Assembly (NCBI GenBank): GCA_914767715.1
Contig: OU612075.1
Span: 9,610,001 to 9,674,000, forward strand
DNA: 64,000 nt
Direction: 5' to 3'
Origin: Membranipora membranacea
Lineage: Eukaryota > Bryozoa > Gymnolaemata > Cheilostomatida > Membraniporidae
Part shown: in pieces, positions 10,081-22,655 of the stretch
Layout of the letters: the number at the start of each line of letters is the position of its first letter
How positions within the stretch are numbered: position 1 is the stretch's first letter
Notes under the pieces: model-generated
Told to the model about the DNA's origin: nothing
Seen by the model: the letters and a program-made list of their open reading frames with translations, nothing else
Database searches by the model: none
Program-made: the position numbers and the translations under genes

Positions 10081-12590
10081 TCATACTTTTCCAGGTTGTC
10101 TTTTCCCAGGGTGAAATATTCTCCCTGGTGTTTTATTCTACCTCCTTGAAAATTGCTGTCTAGAAATTGACTTGAATAAGCATGGAATTTCTTAAATCAA
10201 CTTGTATATTTCTTGTGTAATTCTGGGTGGAATAAGGATTGATTTTTCCGGTATTCAAATATCTAGGGTGAAAATCTCCAGGGTGTAATCAACCCAATTA
10301 TCTCAATTTGAAATCATAAAATCCGGGGTCATTTACTACCCCTAGAAAACCGTCCCAATCGCCGCGCGGAAATTACCCGGAGAAAACTGAAAAAGCCAAG
10401 GAAAAACCAAGAATACACCATGGAAAATTTCTTAAATATTCCAGTATTTTTCCGGGTTGCAGACATGCATAGTGGCAGACATCAGCTACCACCACTTTTT
10501 GAGCTTCAGTGAAATTAAAGTTTATATAAAGACTCTTATAGCGGGTCAGTTTCTAGACTGGGCTTCAGTCCAACAACAACAAACCGAACCCAATCAGCCA
10601 ATCAAAACCAAAGCGCAAGCACATTTGAGATAATTGGGTTTTTATAGATCCAGAGTTCTGTCAGTGATCTCGTACGCAGCACCAAGTTGGTTCCCATACT
10701 TATCAAAAGGGGACAAAGAGATTCTTGAATGACTACAGAAGTTATGTCTCAGGGTTATTTTGCCATGGTTAGAACATTATGATGAGCGTCTTGTAGCATT
10801 AAATTTAACAGAACTAAGTGTTTTTCTGGACATATGCTGCCTAAAGTATGTCAATAATGTGAGAAAGAACACCAGCCATCCACATCACCATCATATACAT
10901 CACCTAGCAACAAATGACAGGCACCATCATAAAACCACGACCCTCCCTAAATCCAATACTGCTCTTTGCAGAAAAAGCCTTTTTTACAAATACTCATAAA
11001 TACGTCAATGTCTTCTTATTGCTTCTTTTGTTTTTTTGTTTTTTTCACATGGTCTTATTTGCTTCATGCATTGATCGGTGGTTAATAAAAGTTCATAATA
11101 TATTCAGAAATGCACAATAGTGATACATGAGTAGATAACACCACAGAAGCAATATCCAAAACAACCAATAACACAGACAAGGCTCCATTGTTGAAACGTA
11201 TGTGTAATAAACAGAATTTGCCTTCCGTTTTCCCGAAAGACTCGGCCATTGCCCTCGAGAGAATAACAAGCAAGCTAACTCTGAAGATTACGAATACCTA
11301 GCACTCTGAAATTCTACCAGCGATTAGAGTTCCATGTGAAGTGATTGATGCGCTGTTGCAAATTTAAACCCAAAGCATGCTATAATTTTTATAAATCTAG
11401 GCAAGTAAGTTATATTGAAAGTGGTTGGGCATTACAAATTTGATAAGGTATTTATGTTTTATACAGCTAAATTATTTGGAATTAGCATGTTGTTAAGATT
11501 TACTGCAGCAAAAACTTCAAAGTTTAAAACCCAGACAGGGCGAAGATCAGACTCAATTGCTTGTGCTTATGAACATAGTTAATTAATACTAAACTTTTAG
11601 ATCAACAGTTTGGAAATTAGCAAAGTTAGAACTCAATTTATTTACTTTAGACTTGCAAAAACTAGAGTTGACTCTCATTTTTGAAATAATGAAAAAGGAA
11701 AAATATAAGTCAAAAATATAGAACAAATACCAAAAATTAGTCAGCTAACATACCTGTGCTGGTTTGTGGCTCAGGGTGAACTGGTTTAACATGTTTTACC
11801 AATCCAGCTTTTATACCAGAAAAATATTCTCGAATAATCGAAAATCCGCTTTAAAACACGTGTTGTGCGGAGAAAAATTGCAAGCGGATTTTATTCGAGC
11901 TGAGAAAATGCAAGGTACCACTAGGTGCAGATGGTCAAGTAAATCCATAAAGTTATTAATTAGTATTATGAAACATGATGATTCGGACATTAAGTTAAAC
12001 CATACAGATGACCGCCCTGTTGACCAGAAAGGCGTATTAATTATAATTATGCAGCAGATTTATTTTGCACCGGACAGAGAAAGGTAATCCTCTCGGAAAA
12101 CCCAAAAGTAAGGGCATTTATGGGGTGTGGAAATGGTTTTTTTTTTTGACAAATGGGCTTGACAATTGGTAAAAACAAGAACAAAAACAAGAGCTAGCGA
12201 GGAGCGAAGGGTGAAATTTAGGTCACAGAAAAACTTGGAAAAATTAGCTTGGGGTGAAAACTGTTTCAAATGAATTTTGCTGTCCATGATGTTTACAGTT
12301 ATGTTTCCATGTGAAATTATTTGCTATGCTGCAGAGGTTAGGCAGTACCCAGATGGAGAGCGGACAACTCCAACTAAAGGCTCAAATTCGAGCTCAAAAG
12401 TTTGTTTTATTGTTTTCCTATTCTCTCTCACTTTGATGATTAATATAGAAGTCTTTGTTTTCTTCTATTTGAATGCTTTTCTATTTTATACTCGCTCACC
12501 TGCCTGAGAATGGAAACGTGAATACACTTTCACGGCTTTTGTTAAATAAGTTGATGCTATGAAGAACAAAATGCGTTTATCTTTTGCAAA
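10081..12590. other. Gene-poor block of unit 1
   Basis: It recurs at 28202 and 46258. It holds CCAGG/CCCTGG-rich low-copy sequence and several frames under 110 codons with no recognisable domain, including a 107-codon frame at 11764-12087 present in all three units. Such frames survive in all units simply because the units are nearly identical. Confidence 0.6.
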
Positions 12591-12639
12591 GAAGGTTTTT
12601 TATTGTCTGTGAAAAAACAATAATAAATAAGTCACATTC

Positions 12640-13043
12640 TCACTTTCCTGGTACTCTGCAATATCCCCATGGGCTACACATTTGAGGTGCTGTGCAGTGG
12701 CTGAAAAGAACATCAAATGAGATGGAATTATACAGACATGGAAGAGCTGCGCCAAAATTCATGCGTGCGAATACTAAAGTTTTTAATCAACCGAAGCACA
12801 TCCTATTTACCTTGTGAATCTGTTATGGAAATCAAAAGAAGCTTCAATCATTTCGTGAATGAATTCAAATTCAATTAAAAAAATCATCATTAGTACCAAT
12901 GTAAAATTTAATTGGTCCTAGAAGCCGTTTACAATAAAGAATGTCAGTAAATAATGGACTTACTGATGGCCATCGCACTTTTTTGCCTCGGTGAATCCGG
13001 CTGCCATCAGGAGTACTGCAACTGTTGCGGCAATTATCTTCAT
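12640..13043 (-). CDS. Secreted cysteine-rich amidated peptide precursor, copy C
   Basis: Signal exon 12964-13043, intron 12701-12963, mature exon 12640-12700; 46 residues. The leader differs slightly from copy B (..VLLMAAGFTEA) and the mature part starts KKC rather than QKC. Loops are DGHHH, TAPQM and SPWGY, ending RVPGK-stop. The three consecutive histidines and the tail are shared by all minus-strand copies. This copy alone has Trp instead of Arg in the third loop, because the usual AGCCCCAGAGGA reads AGCCCATGGGGA. Poly(A) signal at 12599-12604. The minus-strand subfamily looks distinct from the plus-strand one, so the pair may give two different mature peptides. Confidence 0.82.
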
Positions 13044-13549
13044 TTTTACTGTGAATATAAAAACAGACAACAGCATCATGATAGTTATCGTTTACATGTC
13101 TACCCTGCTCAGATGAAAATGTTGTAACACCACATCGACTAGCAGGAGTTTAACATGGTACTTAGTTCTACCTTAGAGGAATAGAGGAATACAGCATTCA
13201 CAGGAGTAAAGTTGGCCTTTTTGCCCATTTGTTATAGTGGACATTGATGCTAGCTCACATTGAGTCAACCCAGAACTTGCAGAACTAAACAGTAGTTACT
13301 ACTCATCACTCAACTAAGCAATTCACCATGAAGAAGACTGATAATTGTTTTTACCAATGATTTGATCGATCAATTGATTGATTGATTGATTTAATTCTGT
13401 CGCTAACATATAAGCCTGAGTTTAGTGCAGTGTGTCAATAAGTTTTCATGTGCATTAAAAACTGTCTTTGCCCTAGGCAAGTCTCACTGTTAATGTTTTC
13501 GATCTTTTTCTCAATCGTATGCTATTATGTTTTTCACAAATCAACTTAC

Positions 13550-13634
13550 CAGTGAGTGTGAGATACTTGTTGTAGACTTTACTTTGTGTTTCTTCTTCTC
13601 TGTGAGTACTTGTTACAGGACCTGCTGTTTTATA
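13550..13634 (-). promoter_or_regulatory. TATA box and noncoding first exon of copy C
   Basis: TATAAAA on the minus strand (13628-13634). The noncoding exon ends at 13550 before a GTAAGT donor. The sequence is homologous, in inverted orientation, to the promoters of the plus-strand copies. Confidence 0.65.
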
Positions 13635-13704
13635 GTTAATCAGCAAGCAAGTCTGCAAAATTCACAAGACCGATTTTTGCTATTGTGTGAAATTGAGCGC
13701 TTGA

Positions 13705-13734
13705 TGTAAAGGTTTTTGCGCCAACACCTTTACA
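13705..13734. repeat. TGTAAAGGT / ACCTTTACA hairpin junction
   Basis: A perfect 9-bp inverted repeat around a 12-nt loop (TTTTGCGCCAAC). Further copies sit at 5937-5966, 14954-14983 and 16127-16156, and at matching places in units 2 and 3; the right arms carry it inverted. It marks the joints between sub-repeats and may be the abutted ends of a TIR element. Confidence 0.7.
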
Positions 13735-16700
13735 CTGGCAACACCTCAGAATCAAAATACTTCCAAAGGGTGGCCTGAAATCCAGATTTTGAACTCTACA
13801 GCATTGAGGGATATGTTGCATTGTCTCTCAATCATTTTAAATCATCAGTATCTGTTTTGTGAGCTAGCACAGTAGCAGTAATTTCTATCAATAGATTCTG
13901 GAACCCAGAAAACCAGCAATTTTCTCCGTAGGTTTTTATTTTTAAATGTTTATTGACAAGCAATCTTCATCATTAAAATGATGTTCTTCCTATTGTGCCA
14001 AGATAAAACAAACATTAATAAATATGGAATAAATAAATAGCGAAGAAATATGGAAGATAGAGACTAACAATGAAAATGGTTATGTCTTAGACATGTAGTG
14101 CATTATTTAGGGGGTCAGGAGTGGTCGAAAGATTAGGGTGCGGACTCGTGTTCTGTTACGTCCAAATACCATTCTCGGCACCGACGGTCATTCTTGATTT
14201 GGTACTGGCATGCCATTCATCCTCAGCAGGTCCTTGCGGAGCAGGATTTAAATACGGGAGCTCCACTGTCTGTTTACACATCCCACATGCAGTAAAAATG
14301 ATCCCCTCTGCAGCTCTTCGATAAAGTGTGCAATGGGTCCCAGTACCTGTACTCTATAGAGGATAACTCTCTCCTTAAAGAAGACTTTGACATAGCTTGA
14401 TCGCCTTTGCTGAGTAAGGAAATAGAGATCATATCGCAATAATAAAACCTCAATGCTGACGGTGTGTTTTTAGCAGCTCATAACTGTAACTGCAACAAAC
14501 AAAGATCATAAGACTACACAAATTGCATGCACTCTCTTGTACAAGGCAAGGATCAAAGTTCTTTTTCATCTGATATGATGCTGGTGGATACCGATGATGC
14601 AAATATGCAGCCAAAGCGGAGAAACTTTAACATCAAGTTGTGCTTTATGCAAGCTTTGAATTTTCTTCAAGGTTGTTTTTCTCTATGTAGTAACCTTGCA
14701 CAAGCTGATTCTGAACCCTGGTGTTAAAGATTCGCTGCTTGAGATGCATATTTGCATCGTTGGTATCGACCAGCACCGAATTCCTCATAGATATCAAAGC
14801 TTCAGACAAACGGATGCTGTGAAATTCAGGTATTTTATAATGAATTGTCATGTGATTACCAGTTCTGTTAACAGGATATGGAGCAACACATCCTGTATCT
14901 CAACTGAAAAGTGTCCATGACCGATTTTCGTTATTTAGTGAAAATAAACTTGATGTAAAGGTTTTTGCGCCAACACCTTTACACTGGCAACACCTCAAAA
15001 TCAAAATACTTCCAATGGGTGGCCCAAAATCCAGATTTTAAACTCCACTGCATTGATGGATATGTTGCACAGACTCTCGATCATTTTAAATCATCAGTAT
15101 CTGTTTTGTGAGCTAGCACAGAAGCAGTAATTTCTATCAATAGATTCTGGAAGCCAGAAAACCAGCACTTATATATTTTTCTCTGTACCGCTGGAGACAA
15201 TTTTAGAAAAAGAAATTGTTGCTAAACTTGCCTCAGTTTCTCTGTTTTTGCACTCGCATTTGACAAGCATTGTTTAGGGAGTCTGGAGTAGTCTCGAGGT
15301 GAAAAGTTTAAACTCGTGATCTGTTAGGTCCAAGATCAGTTCTCGGCACCGAAGGACATTCCTGATTTGGTATTGGTATGCCATTCATCCTCGCAAGGTC
15401 CTTGCTGAGCGGAACTAAAATAACGGAGGTCCACTAAGTCTATACACATCCCACATGCAGTAAAAATGATCTCCTCTGCAGCTGCTCAATATATAGAGCG
15501 CAATGGTTCCCTGTACCTGTAGTCTATAGAGGATAACTCTCTCCGCAAAGAAGACTTTGACATAGCACGATCGCTTTTGCTGATTAAAGGGAATAGAGAT
15601 CATATCACAATAATAAGACCTCAAAGTTGAGGGTGTGTTTTTAGCAGCTCATATCTGTAACTGCAACAAACGAATCCCAAAAGACTACACAACATGCATA
15701 CACTCTCTTGTACAAGGCAAGGATCAAAGTTCTTTTTCATCTGATATGATGCTGGTGGATACCGATGATGCAAATATGCAGCCAAAGCGGAGAAACTTTG
15801 ACATCAAGTTGTGCTTTATGCAAGGTTTGAACTTTCTTCCAGGTTTTTTTTACGCTATGTAGAAACCTTGCACAAGCTGATTCTGAACCCTGGTGTTAAA
15901 GATTCGCTGCTTGAGATGCGTATTTGCACCGTTGGTATCGACCAGCACAGAATTCCTCATAGATATCAAAGCTCCAGACAAACGGATGCTGTGAAATTCA
16001 GGTATTTTATAATGAATTGTCATGTGATTACCAATTCTGTTAACTGGATATGGAGCAACACATCCTGTATCTCAACTGAAAAGTTTCCACGACCGATTTT
16101 GTTATTAAGTGAAAATAAACGATTGATGTAAAGGTTCTTGCACCAACACCTTTACACTGGCAACACCTCAGAATCAAAATACTTCCAAAGGGTGGCCTGA
16201 AATCCAGATTTTGAACTCTACAGCATTGAGGGATATGTTGCATTGTCTCTCAATCATTTTAAATCATCAGTATCTGTTTTGTGAGCTGGCACAGAAGCAG
16301 TAATTTCTATCAATAAATTCTGGAAGCCAGAAAACCAGCACTTTTTTATTTTTCTCTGTACCGCTGGCGACTATTTTAGAAAAAGAAATTGTTTCTAAAC
16401 TTGCCTCAGTTTCTCTGTTTTTGCACTCGCATTTGACAAGCATTGTCTAGGGAGTCAGGAGTGGTCTCCAGGTGAAAAGTTTAGACTCGTGATCTGTTAG
16501 GTCCAAGATCAGTTCTCGGCACCGGAGGTCATTCCTGATTTGGTACTGGTATGCCATTCATCCTTGCCAGGTCCTAACTGAACGGAACTAAAATAACGGA
16601 GGTCCAAAATTTCTTTAAACATCCCATATTCAGTAAAAATGATCTTAAATATAAAGAGCGCAATGGGTCCCAGTACCTGTACTCTATAGAATATAACTCT

Positions 16701-16863
16701 CTCCGCATAGAAGACTTTGACATAGCTTGATCACCTTTACTGAGTAAGGAAATAGAGATCATATCACAATAATAAAACCTCAATGCTGACGGTGTGTTTT
16801 TAGCAGCTCATATCTGTAACTGCAACAAACAAATCCCAAAAGACCACAAAAAAATCATACACT

Positions 16864-17300
16864 TATTATTTCTTAGAGTTTTGGTGCGGCAAATCATTAA
16901 GTATGTAACCTGGTATGTTCTACTTACTTCAGAAACACTTTCATCTTCTCGCAGCTAGCAGTAAAGGGTTGGCCAACCTCTAATTTGATGTGAACATCAT
17001 TCTTCTTGGTTGGTTTTTTACCTACAACTGCCAGAAAAATAAATCAAACATTTAACATCCAGCATACATCCACTAATACCAAATTCCTTTCTCATTTGGT
17101 TATACAACAATCTTTGTTTGTTTAGGTTTGGACCCCAACTGCTTGTTTATTTGGTTGGAAGGTAATATGATTATAATATATAGAGCCGGCATCAACTGGC
17201 AACGACAAGATAAATTGTGTGTTTTGAAATTTTAGGCAACAGCTATTCCCTTACAGTTGCTGAACAATTTTTTGCTGCACTATGACTCTAAGAAATAATA
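16864..17300. mobile_element. Central inverted-repeat element of P1a, deleted form
   Basis: Bounded by about 17 bp of TATTATTTCTTAGAGT inverted terminal sequence, with a further match over GTGCGGCAAA/GTGCAGCAAA. It contains the minus-strand Cys exon relic described at 23831, but 23 bp between two TACAA direct repeats are missing. Reading from the acceptor now meets a stop at once, so this copy is broken. No clear target-site duplication. Confidence 0.5.
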
Positions 17301-18278
17301 GAAATATTGCAGAGCTACAGAGGGGATCATTTTTATTGCATGTGGGATGAGTAAACAGACAGTGGACCTCTCTTATTTAAATCCTGCTTCGCAAGGACCT
17401 GGTGAGGATGAATGGCCTGCCAGTACCAAATCAAGAATGACCGTCGGTGCCGAGAATTGTATTTGGACCTAACAGAACACGAGTCTGCTCCCTAATCTTT
17501 GGACCACTCCTGACTCCCTAGATAATGCTTATCAATTGCGAGTGTTAAAAGCAGAGAAACAGAGGCAAGACACGAAACCATGTCTTTTTTGGAAATTGTC
17601 TCCAGCATAACCTACTGAGAAAAAGAAATATGTGCTTGTTTTTGGCTTCCAGAATCTATTGATAGAAATTACTGCTTCCGGGCTAGCTCACGAAACAGAT
17701 ACTGATGATTTAAAATGATTGAGAGACTATGCAACATATCCCCCAATGTAGTGGAGTTTAAAATCTGGATTTTGGACCACCCAGTGGAAGTATTTTGATT
17801 CTGAGGTGTTGCTAGTGTAAAGGTGTTGGCGCAAAAACCTTAACATCAAGTGCTCGATTTCACGCAATAACGCAGCTCGGTCATGGAAATTTCCAGTAGA
17901 GTGACAGGATGTGTTTCTCTACATCCTGTTAACAGAATTGGTAATCACATGACGATTCACCATAAAATACCTGAATTTATTAGCATCCATTTGTCTGAAG
18001 CCTTGATATCTAAGAAGAGTTCAGTGCTGGTATATACCAACAGTGCAAATACGCATCTCAAGCTGCACATCTTTAACGCCAGGGTTCAGAATCAGCTTGT
18101 GCAAGGTTTCAACATAGAGAAAAATATCTTGAAGAATCTTAAACCTTGCATTAGTACAACCTGATGTCAAAGTATCTCCGCTTGGGCTGCATATTTGCCC
18201 CACTGGTATCCGCCAGCATTGCATTAGATGAAAATGAACTTTGATCCTTGCCACGTACAAGAGATCTCGCTGATTAAC

Positions 18279-18363
18279 TATAAAAACAGCAGGTCTTGTA
18301 ACAAGTACTCACAGAGAAGAAGCACACAGAGTTAAGATTACAACAAGTCTGAAACACTCACTG
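18279..18363 (+). promoter_or_regulatory. TATA box and noncoding first exon of copy D
   Basis: TATAAAAA at 18279-18286; exon end 18363 before GTAAGT. Confidence 0.65.
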
Positions 18364-19025
18364 GTAAGTTTTAAAAAAATGATGACAGAAAGATTGAGAA
18401 AGAGATTGAAAATATTTACCGTGAGACTTGCCTAGGGCAAGTACAGTTCATCACTTTGACAATAAAAACTCAATGACACACTTTCTTAAATTTGTTGGGC
18501 TTTTGTCTTTGTTTATATCTTTGGATTTATCATGCATCATCTTGTATCTGTGGAAATGCTATACTTCCTTTTTTTTGAAAAACATATAGTGAATGATTGA
18601 GAAAAAGATCGAAAACATTTACAGTGAGACTTGCATAGGGCAAATACAGTTTTTTAAGGCGCGCATACATCACTTCGCCAATTAATACTTATTTATCGTA
18701 AACCCCTATGATACTGATAGATCAAAATTAATAAATCATTCAATCAAAGACAATGATCAGTCACCTTCATGATAAATTTCCTAGAGGAGGGAAAAGTGAT
18801 TAATTGCTACCTGAGGGTACCTAATGTTAGCTAGTAGTTTGCAAAAAGGCCAACTTTACTCCTGTGAATGCTCTATTCCTATAAAGAAGAACTTAGTACT
18901 ATGTTAACTTTGAGAAGCAGCATCTCCTAGCCGATGCGGTGTTACAACATTCTCATCTGAGCAGAGCATTCACCTAAACAATAACTATCCTCTCACTATC
19001 GTCTATTTTTATATTCACAGTAAAA

Positions 19026-19463
19026 ATGAAGATAATCGCCGCAACAGTTGCAGCACTCCTGATGGTAGCTGGATTCACCGAGGCACAAAAATGCCGTGGT
19101 CATATGTAAGTACAGTATTTACTGATATTCTTTATTGTAAAAGGTCTCTAAGACCAATTAAATTTTACGTTCATACTCATAATGAGTTTTTTTAATTGAA
19201 TCAAGGAGTTGTAGACCTCCTTGATTGAATCTAAGTTGATTCACGAAATGATCAAAGATACTTTTGATTTCCACAACTAATACACAAGGTTAATAGGAAG
19301 TGCTTTGGTTAATTGAAAACTTTTTAGGCTTGATGTCAATGTCGATGTTTGTGTTGATGTTTGTGTTGATGCTGATGTTAAATTTCATGTCTTTTTCAGG
19401 GACTGCAAATCACCTACAAAATGTAGCCCCAGAGGATATTGCAGAATGGAGTGGGGGAAGTAA
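19026..19463 (+). CDS. Secreted cysteine-rich amidated peptide precursor, copy D
   Basis: Exons 19026-19105 and 19400-19463; 294-bp intron with GTAAGT donor; 47 residues. The leader and first loop (RGHMD) are identical to copy B. The second loop is KSPTK instead of QLPRK, while SPRGY and the RMEWGK tail are kept. All amino-acid differences from B therefore fall in one loop of the mature peptide. Poly(A) signal 19498-19503. Copy G in the next unit encodes the same protein. Confidence 0.85.
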
Positions 19464-20845
19464 ATGATGCGACTTATATCATTGTATTTTCTCAGACAAT
19501 AAAAAACTTTCTTTGCAAAAGTTAAAAACCATTTTGTTTTTTATACCTCCTTACCAAAACCTAACGTCCATCAATTTGACAATAACCGTGATCGATTATC
19601 GTAATAACTCCAAACTCATCGCAGTGAGAAAGTAATTCAAATGGAAATAGAAATAAGTAGAGACTTTCATACATGTGGTGACACTGTCCACATGTTACAG
19701 ATGATCACATGAAGTAATATGCCTGAAAACTAAAACCAAAATTACAAGAAGAAATCATGCAGATGAATACAAATATGTTTGTCTACTCTTGAACAGAGAG
19801 GACATAACCCCTTTGAGTATGCCTTATCATATCTTTTATTTTTGAGGTAATAAAAGGGATATACCGTCACACCATGTCAACCATTGGCAAATAGAGCACA
19901 ACTAACATACACCTTTATCAGACTTTGGAGAGCAAAATATTGTATTTTAAGCAAGTTTTGACAATTTGTGTATTTTTTAAAACTAATAATTGTTTCCTTT
20001 TCTTTCACTTTAAAAATGTGCAAAATAGTAGCCACAAATTAGTTTTTTTTTGTATTTTGGTATTAATGTATTCCTCTCCAATTATAAAATGGGGCCAAGT
20101 CACATGCTGGAATGAACTCCATTAGATAAAAAGAAACAAAATGCTAAAAAATGTTCACATCAAAAACATATAAGTTCCACCGGAGCTCTATGGTTCAACC
20201 TCTAGGCATCATTTCTGCTATGTATGACGTTTTATCTTAGGACAACATGGCTAGCTGATGTTGACTGGTATGTTTCTCATCCGAGAATAGCAGGACAACT
20301 GATGTATCATTCATTATAACTAGGGGCTGGGAGGAGTTGCATATGTGGCAATGGTATGGGTAGAGGTACTGCCTAAGGTAGGCAAAAACTGTGTAACCCC
20401 ACTGAGATATATAAGAGAGTGAAGCTCACAGCTCCAAATATGAGAGGGAACATAAAAGTGCAAGTTTCACGAGCATCTGAGAAACACCATACTGTGATCA
20501 ATGGAATAAACATAAATATGGCCATATATATATTTTACTAAAACGAATCAGAAGATTCCACCAATGGGTTTCTACTGCTCTGAATTCATTTGGGTTTTGG
20601 ATTTGTCTTTTTCTCCTATACCAACAGAGCTTCACGAGATATTTGATCTAAAAGTATGACATTTTTAACAATGCACCGTATAATGCTACACAGTAGCTGA
20701 TTATCTGCCCACATAAGCGTAAGCAGTGCAAAAAGAGTTTCAGTTACATGCTAACAAATGAACGGAACGGCCCTCTAAGCCAATAAAATAATTATTAACA
20801 AGAGATCTCTGGTTGGTTTGGTCATAAATATACAATAAGGAGTGG

Positions 20846-20909
20846 TATAAGAGTCAGGCCTCGGCCCTGCCAGTTAACATTATCTGCATTTGAAGCTTAC
20901 AGCATAAAG
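20846..20909 (+). promoter_or_regulatory. TATA box and 5' UTR of signal exon K2
   Basis: TATAAG at 20846-20851, same spacing to the ATG as in K1. Confidence 0.55.
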
Positions 20910-20952
20910 ATGAATTCTTTTGTCGCTGTTTTGCTCGCTGCAGGAATTTCAG
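20910..20952 (+). CDS. Orphan lectin-type signal-peptide exon K2
   Basis: 43 nt, MNSFVAVLLAAGIS plus one base, GTAAGT donor. It lies 1.9 kb downstream of gene D, on the same strand. No lectin-domain exon recognised downstream. Confidence 0.55.
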
Positions 20953-21396
20953 GTAAGTGAAATAGATTGTATATATCATAATAATATATAATTATAATAT
21001 ATTCGGTTATTTTGTCAATCTATCTGATCTCTAGCTTTCTTAGCCTCCCATCTTATCTATAATATTTGGATCTGTAGATTGAGCTTCATTCCTCGCATTT
21101 ATTGCGGTGGGCGTACAAAGTTTTCCCCAAATTAGAAGGCAGGGCCAGTACATAGCAGGAGTTACACCATCGTAGCCATCATCAATAGAAAATGCTGCCC
21201 TCATTTATTTATAGCCAAAATATAGTTCTAGGTTACAATAAGTCAACCCAAAAACATTTGACCTTCTTTGCATTATTATTTTATATGGATGAGCCAGTTG
21301 AACCATCCATCCATACTTGTACTAATTAGACTTTTTTCTGCATCATTTATCCCCTTATGTCACATTTTTCATACTTTTCCAGGTTGTCTTTTCCCA

Positions 21397-21453
21397 GGGG
21401 GTAGAATAAAACACCAGGGAGAATATTTCACCCTGGTGTTTTATTCTACCCCC
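21397..21453. repeat. Perfect 23-bp palindrome with 11-nt loop
   Basis: Arms 21397-21419 and 21431-21453 (GGGGGTAGAATAAAAC.. and its complement) pair without mismatch. Units lacking it (about 2480, 10110, 28230, 46280) carry only the right arm and the loop region in opposite orientation, so this copy gained an inverted templated insertion. Confidence 0.9.
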
Positions 21454-21599
21454 TTGAAAATTGCTGTCTAGAAATTTACTTGAATAAGCATGGAATTTCT
21501 GAAATCAACTTGTATATTTCTTGTGTAATTCTGGGTGGAATAAGGATTGATTTTTCCGGTATTCAAATATCTAGGGTGAAAATCTCCAGGGTATTAAAA

Positions 21600-22340
21600 T
21601 ATTTGAGATGTTTACCCGATGGTATTCAGACACCCAGAGACAATATATCATGATGTAAATCACCACAAGTATAGATGAGACATAGCTAGTAATATAGTAA
21701 CCACATTTGCAGGGTATTGAATTATAATTCCAATGCAAATGTTTGATGGGGGATAGAGAGACTGAAAATAAATCGTTCATTCACCATTTAAAAACCATCT
21801 GAGGAACTTAGACCAGATAAAAGTAGTGAAAGTACTTAAATAAGCCCTTTCTAACACCTAAGTGACAATGGGAGGCATAACATACCACGTTTGACTGATG
21901 AAAACCGCCATTGATTACCAAATTATGAGGCAAATTTATGGCCATGTCTGCAGTGAAACTTTCCCTTCTCATATGAGTAGCAGAGGGCTTTGGAGTCCCA
22001 GGTAAAACTAGACTATAGTTTGAAACATGGACTATACCTGAGTGCTATCTATATCTCTCTGCTACTTAGTTTAGTTTCTTTTCAAGATGTTCAAACACTT
22101 TAGGAAATTTGCGGTAGAACCCATCTTCATAAATGGGATTTCACAGCTCTTGCTCTTGCTGATTGGACAGTTCATCAAAATTATTACAGCAACTCACGTT
22201 GTACTTCTTTTTGGCAGGAAGTCACTCGCTGCAGTCTCTGCTCTGATTGGCTGTGGTCATGAAAAACCTTTACTGATAAAGAGAGGACAATTACCAGTGG
22301 AGACAAACAACAATTTGAAATGAGAGGCCGTTTCCCCTCC
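21600..22340. other. Spacer specific to the D-E interval
   Basis: Present here and at 39600-40350 only. It contains the frame listed at 22087 and otherwise no supported gene. Confidence 0.5.
22087..22323 (+). other. Unassigned open frame, possibly transporter-like relic
   Basis: 78 codons starting MFKHFRKFAVEPIFINGISQ, preceded by a pyrimidine-rich CTTTTCAAG that could be a splice acceptor. A basic N-terminus followed by F-x-V-E-P and a hydrophobic run loosely recalls the first helix of SLC46-type carriers, but no second motif supports this. In the second copy (from 40094) a one-base loss near 40155 breaks the frame, which argues against function. Confidence 0.15.
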
Positions 22341-22655
22341 TTTTTCAAACTCCTTGTCCCACATGCAGTAAAAATGATCTCCTCTGCAGCTGCTCAATAT
22401 ATAGAGCGCAATGGTTCCCTGTACCTGTAGTCTATAGAGGATAACTCTCTCCGCAAAGAAGACTTTGACATAGCACGATCGCTTTTGCTGATTAAAGGGA
22501 ATAGAGATCATATCACAATAATAAGACCTCAAAGTTGAGGGTGTGTTTTTAACAGCTCATATCTGTAACTGCAACAAACAAATCTCAAAAGACTACACAA
22601 CATGCATACACTCTCTTGTACAAGGCAAGGATCAAAGTTCTTTTTCATCTGATAT

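Larger units (their letters stand above)
13500..18370. repeat. Palindrome P1a with three tandem ~1.2-kb sub-repeats
   Basis: The left arm has sub-repeats whose common motif GCGCCAACACCTTTACA or its variant falls near 13718, 14967 and 16140 (spacing ~1.25 and 1.17 kb). The right arm (about 17300-18370) is a single inverted copy. The arms end in the divergent promoters of genes C and D. No supported protein gene lies in the arms; both strands show short opposing frames, as expected from inverted repeats. Confidence 0.75.

Noticed and set aside
10760-10999. 79-codon frame with a His-rich stretch (HPHHHHIHH)
   Set aside because: The His run comes from a CATCAC-type low-complexity tract. There is no conserved motif, and the frame recurs only through unit duplication.
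11764-12087. 107-codon frame present in all three units
   Set aside because: It survives because the units are nearly identical. No recognised domain and no splice or promoter context; the resemblance of RWSSKSIKLLI to a Myb/SANT helix is too weak to call.
14645-14920. Opposing open frames on both strands (plus-strand MHKLILNPGVK.., minus-strand MTIHYKIPEFHS..) repeated throughout the palindromes
   Set aside because: Both strands are open over the same DNA, copies appear in both orientations, and several are truncated or shifted. They follow the repeat, not a gene, and no domain is recognisable.
13705-16156. CRISPR-like array of palindromic repeats
   Set aside because: Spacing is ~1.2 kb with homologous, not unique, sequence between repeats, and the DNA is clearly eukaryotic.
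22087-22323. A functional SLC46-like transporter gene
   Set aside because: Only a loose N-terminal resemblance; the second copy is frameshifted and no further transporter segments follow.
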